A stretch of 64,000 bases of DNA from VYFG01 sp965248685 (GTDB lineage: Bacteria > Pseudomonadota > Gammaproteobacteria > Arenicellales > Poriferihabitantaceae). Positions 61,076 through 64,000 of the stretch are shown here, one piece after another (positions within the stretch are counted from its first letter, which is position 1; every line of letters starts with the position of its first letter). Below the pieces are notes generated by a model. That model had not been told where the DNA came from and ran no database searches. It saw only the letters and a list, made by a program, of their open reading frames with translations. The stretch is taken from contig CBDFKC010000003.1 in NCBI GenBank assembly GCA_965248685.1, positions 1,984,001-2,048,000 of the forward strand, in the 5' to 3' direction. A program made the translations under genes and the position numbers.

Positions 61076-64000
61076 CCGAGCCATTCGTCCATCTGAATGT
61101 CCATACAGAATTTTCCCTGGCGGATGGGATTGTCAGAATTCGGCCGTTAATCGAAAATATATTGAACTATGCACAACCTGCAGTGGCCATTACAGATCTT
61201 TCCAATCTGTATGCCACGGTAAAATTCTATAAAGCCTGTCTGAATCAGGGAGTCAAACCGATTGTGGGCGCTGATATCTGGATCGATAGCCCATTTTCAT
61301 CCACCCCCCAGGATCGAATCGGTCCCGATCGGATCAAGCTGTTCTGTCAAAACAATAGTGGCTACAGGAATCTTTGTAACTTGCTGACCAAAGCCTACCA
61401 GCGGGGCCAAAAGAACAATCGAGTGGTTGTAGAATGGGAAGATTTCGAGCAGCTTAATCACGGCCTGATCATATTGATGGATGATCAGGAAGGACCGGTG
61501 GCGAATGCACTCAACCTGGCAAATCAGTCGTCCCAAAAGTTAATCGAGCGCTATCTGGCGCTGGCGCCGGATCGTCTATATCTCGAAATCAGCAGAGTTG
61601 GTGCCCCGGGCGAGGAAGATTATATCGATCACGCGGCAGCTTTGGCCGCGGAAAATCCGGTGGGACTGGTGGCGACCAATCGGGTTGTATATTTGAGTGC
61701 GGAACAATTCGAAGCCCATGAAATTCGAGTTTGTATTAACGATAGTCGGGTGCTGGAAGATAGTCGCCGACCAAGACGCTTTACCGACGAACAATTTCTT
61801 CGTAGCTCGGAACAAATGATTGAATTGTTTGGAGATCATCCGGCGGCGATCGAAAATACCGTGGAAATCGCCACCCGGTGCAATCTATTCCTTAGTTTTG
61901 ATGAAAACTTTTTGCCCGACTATCCGGATGCCAGTAATCGACCGGTGGCTGAACTACTGCGTCAACAAACCGAGACCGGGCTCGCTGCCAGGTTGGGGAT
62001 AGAGCGCCTGCGTAACGATGACGGCGAACCGCTGGCGGCAGAAGAATACCTGGCTCGAATGAATTTTGAGCTTAACGTAATCGATCAAATGGGATTCCCC
62101 GGCTATTTCCTGATTGTCGCCGACTTTATCCGCTGGTCGCGGGAAAATGAAATTCCAGTTGGCCCCGGTCGCGGTTCCGGTGCCGGCTCACTGGTGGCCT
62201 GGGCAACCGGAATAACCGAACTGGATCCATTACGATACGGGCTGTTGTTCGAGCGGTTCCTGAATCCGGACCGGGTTTCTTTGCCGGATTTTGATATCGA
62301 TTTTTGTGTGGAAGGGCGCGATCGGGTTATTGAATACGTCGCGGAGCGCTACGGCCGTGATCAGGTGGCGCAGATAATTACCTTTGGAACCATGGCGGCT
62401 AAAGCTGTGGTGCGAGATGTCGGTCGGGTCATGAGTCTGCCCTATGGTTTTGTCGATCAGGTGGCCAAGTTAATTCCATTTGAGATTGGCATGACCCTGG
62501 ATAAGGCCCTTGAACGGGAAGAGGGGTTGCGCAATCGCTATCAGGATGAAGCTGAAATTCAGGAACTGATCGATATGGCGTTACAGCTCGAAGGCATCGC
62601 GCGCAACGTTGGTAAACATGCCGGAGGCGTGGTGATAGCGCCTAAACCATTGATGGAATACACCCCGCTATACGCTGATACCCACCTTAACCAGGCGATC
62701 ACCCAATTCGACAAAGACGACCTCGAAGCTATTGGTCTGGTGAAGTTTGATTTTCTAGGATTACGAACTCTTACCATCATCGATGGTGCCCTCAAGATGA
62801 TCAACCAGGTCCGGCAGGCGGCGGGTCAGGACAAACTGGTGCTGGATGACACTCTGGCGCTTGACGACGAAGAAACTTTCAATTTGGTCCAGTCCGGGCG
62901 CACCACTGCCATATTTCAGCTGGAATCAAGAGGAATGAAGGAGCTGATCATGCGCCTGCGACCGGATAAATTTGAAGAATTGATTGCCCTGGTTGCGCTG
63001 TTTCGCCCTGGACCCTTGCAGTCTGGAATGGTGGATGATTTTATTAATCGAAAGCATGGTCACGAACAGATTCGTTCGTTGCACCCGGATATAAATCACA
63101 TTTTATTGCCGACCTACGGGGTTATTCTGTACCAGGAACAGGTTATGCAGGTCGCCCAGGTTCTCGCCGGTTTTACCCTGGGCGGGGCCGACCTTTTACG
63201 TCGCGCCATGGGTAAGAAAAAACTGGAAGAAATGGCTGAGCAAAGAGAGCAATTTGCCAAAGGCGCAGAAATTCGCGGGGTTGATCGGGATGTTGCAGAA
63301 CATATTTTCGATCTGATGGAAAAATTCGCGGGCTATGGATTCAATAAATCCCATTCGGCAGCCTATGCCCTGGTTTCGTATCATACCGCTTGGCTCAAAA
63401 CCCACTATCCGGCAGCTTTTATGGCAGCGACCATGTCCGCCGATATCGATAACACCGATAAAGTTGTGATGTTACGGGCAGACGCCCTGGAACTGGGCCT
63501 CGAGGTTTTACCACCGGATATCAATGCCTGTAACTATGGATTTACCCCTATCGACGAAAAGCGGGTGTTATATGGGGTCGGTGCACTTAAAGGTGTAGGC
63601 CGGGGCGTCATAGAGAATATTGTTGCGGAAAGAGAGGATAACGGTCCGTTTCTCGATTTGTTCGATTTTTGCCGCAGGGTCGACGGCAAGAAGGTTAACA
63701 AACGAGTACTCGAAGCGTTGGTTAAGAGTGGCGCCCTGGACAAGCTGAATACCAACCGCGCAATGATGATGGCAAACATTGAAAAAGCCATTAGAGCGGC
63801 CGGCCAACAACAGTCAGATCGAGAGGCCGGTCAGTCAGATATGTTTGGCGTGGTAAAGGTAGCAATCACCGCGGAATCAAACCTTGAAGTGCCGGAATGG
63901 ACCGAGGACGAACGTCTGGTGGGTGAGCGTGAAACCCTTGGACTTTATCTCACCGGGCATCCCTACAATCGTTATGCCAATGAATTCGCCGAGATAATTG
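61072..64000 (+). CDS. dnaE: DNA polymerase III alpha subunit, truncated by the window end
   Basis: This is the replicative polymerase. 976 codons are visible and the frame is open at the window edge. It starts ATG at 61072 with the PHP domain FVHLNVHTEFSLADGIVRIR. The polymerase signatures follow: PVGPGRGSGAGSLVAWATG and the catalytic aspartates in SLPDFDIDFCVEGRDR, then RNVGKHAGGVVIAP, FDKDDLEAIGLVKFDFLGLR and ALFRPGPLQSGMVDDFI. The last visible part is in the C-terminal half. Confidence 0.97.
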   Translation, partial: MTEPFVHLNVHTEFSLADGIVRIRPLIENILNYAQPAVAITDLSNLYATVKFYKACLNQGVKPIVGADIWIDSPFSSTPQDRIGPDRIKLFCQNNSGYRNLCNLLTKAYQRGQKNNRVVVEWEDFEQLNHGLIILMDDQEGPVANALNLANQSSQKLIERYLALAPDRLYLEISRVGAPGEEDYIDHAAALAAENPVGLVATNRVVYLSAEQFEAHEIRVCINDSRVLEDSRRPRRFTDEQFLRSSEQMIELFGDHPAAIENTVEIATRCNLFLSFDENFLPDYPDASNRPVAELLRQQTETGLAARLGIERLRNDDGEPLAAEEYLARMNFELNVIDQMGFPGYFLIVADFIRWSRENEIPVGPGRGSGAGSLVAWATGITELDPLRYGLLFERFLNPDRVSLPDFDIDFCVEGRDRVIEYVAERYGRDQVAQIITFGTMAAKAVVRDVGRVMSLPYGFVDQVAKLIPFEIGMTLDKALEREEGLRNRYQDEAEIQELIDMALQLEGIARNVGKHAGGVVIAPKPLMEYTPLYADTHLNQAITQFDKDDLEAIGLVKFDFLGLRTLTIIDGALKMINQVRQAAGQDKLVLDDTLALDDEETFNLVQSGRTTAIFQLESRGMKELIMRLRPDKFEELIALVALFRPGPLQSGMVDDFINRKHGHEQIRSLHPDINHILLPTYGVILYQEQVMQVAQVLAGFTLGGADLLRRAMGKKKLEEMAEQREQFAKGAEIRGVDRDVAEHIFDLMEKFAGYGFNKSHSAAYALVSYHTAWLKTHYPAAFMAATMSADIDNTDKVVMLRADALELGLEVLPPDINACNYGFTPIDEKRVLYGVGALKGVGRGVIENIVAEREDNGPFLDLFDFCRRVDGKKVNKRVLEALVKSGALDKLNTNRAMMMANIEKAIRAAGQQQSDREAGQSDMFGVVKVAITAESNLEVPEWTEDERLVGERETLGLYLTGHPYNRYANEFAEII

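Noticed and set aside
1..64000. CRISPR array
   Set aside because: No run of short identical repeats with equal-sized variable spacers was seen. The regular repeats present are coding (378 bp), coiled-coil coding, or tandem duplications.

Overview
The window looks like a chromosome segment of an uncultured gammaproteobacterium, probably aquatic. The evidence is gene order: map (reversed), rpsB, tsf, pyrH, frr, uppS, cdsA, dxr, rseP, bamA, skp, lpxD, fabZ, lpxA, lpxB, rnhB, dnaE at 45-64 kb is the classic gammaproteobacterial housekeeping and envelope block, and tpiA-secG-tRNA-Leu at 24.3-25.6 kb is another conserved block. GTG and TTG starts are common. I cannot name a genus.

Layout. 0-2.7 kb: small exported or unknown proteins. 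3.2-6 kb: a divergent Amt ammonium channel with a small membrane partner, then an MFS carrier. 6.1-11.5 kb: a betaine/choline-type ABC importer whose binding protein is separated from its two-domain permease and ATPase by a divergent universal stress protein gene. 11.8-24.3 kb: an accessory region ending at tRNA-Leu. It holds unknown secreted proteins, an astacin-like metalloprotease with tachylectin-like repeats, a large M23/CARDB repeat protein, and a scrapyard of broken elements: IS4, IS66, IS256, a REP-associated Y1 transposase, a group II intron 3' end, an M20 hydrolase remnant and an integrase stub. Several families of palindromic repeats and two recent tandem duplications lie among them.

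24.4-36.6 kb: secG-tpiA; an MFS carrier; an EEP phosphatase, sulfotransferase-like and class IV aminotransferase operon; a divergent nitrile-to-acid operon (amidase, cobalt-type nitrile hydratase alpha, beta and accessory, HAD phosphatase); then a beta-CASP nuclease, an EctD/PhyH-type dioxygenase and an SAF-domain dehydrogenase. 36.6-41.2 kb: an uncharacterised five-gene minus-strand envelope cluster. It has a TolA-like membrane-anchored coiled coil capped by ankyrin repeats, next to an OmpA-type lipoprotein and three small membrane proteins, with an outer-membrane barrel gene upstream. 41.3-41.57 kb: a structured, ORF-free stretch ending in a strong terminator, a candidate small RNA. 41.6-46.1 kb: map-glnD-amgK on the minus strand.

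How the genes work together: the right third is translation start-up (S2, EF-Ts, RRF), isoprenoid and phospholipid precursors (UppS, CdsA, Dxr), outer-membrane assembly (RseP, BamA, Skp) and lipid A synthesis (LpxD, FabZ, LpxA, LpxB), with RNase HII and DnaE. Nitrogen themes recur on the left and centre: Amt, GlnD, nitrile hydratase/amidase releasing ammonia, and the betaine importer. The best candidates for undescribed biology are the coiled-coil/ankyrin/OmpA cluster, the putative sRNA at 41.35-41.57 kb, the leaderless astacin-tachylectin protein, and the paired sulfotransferase/aminotransferase genes.
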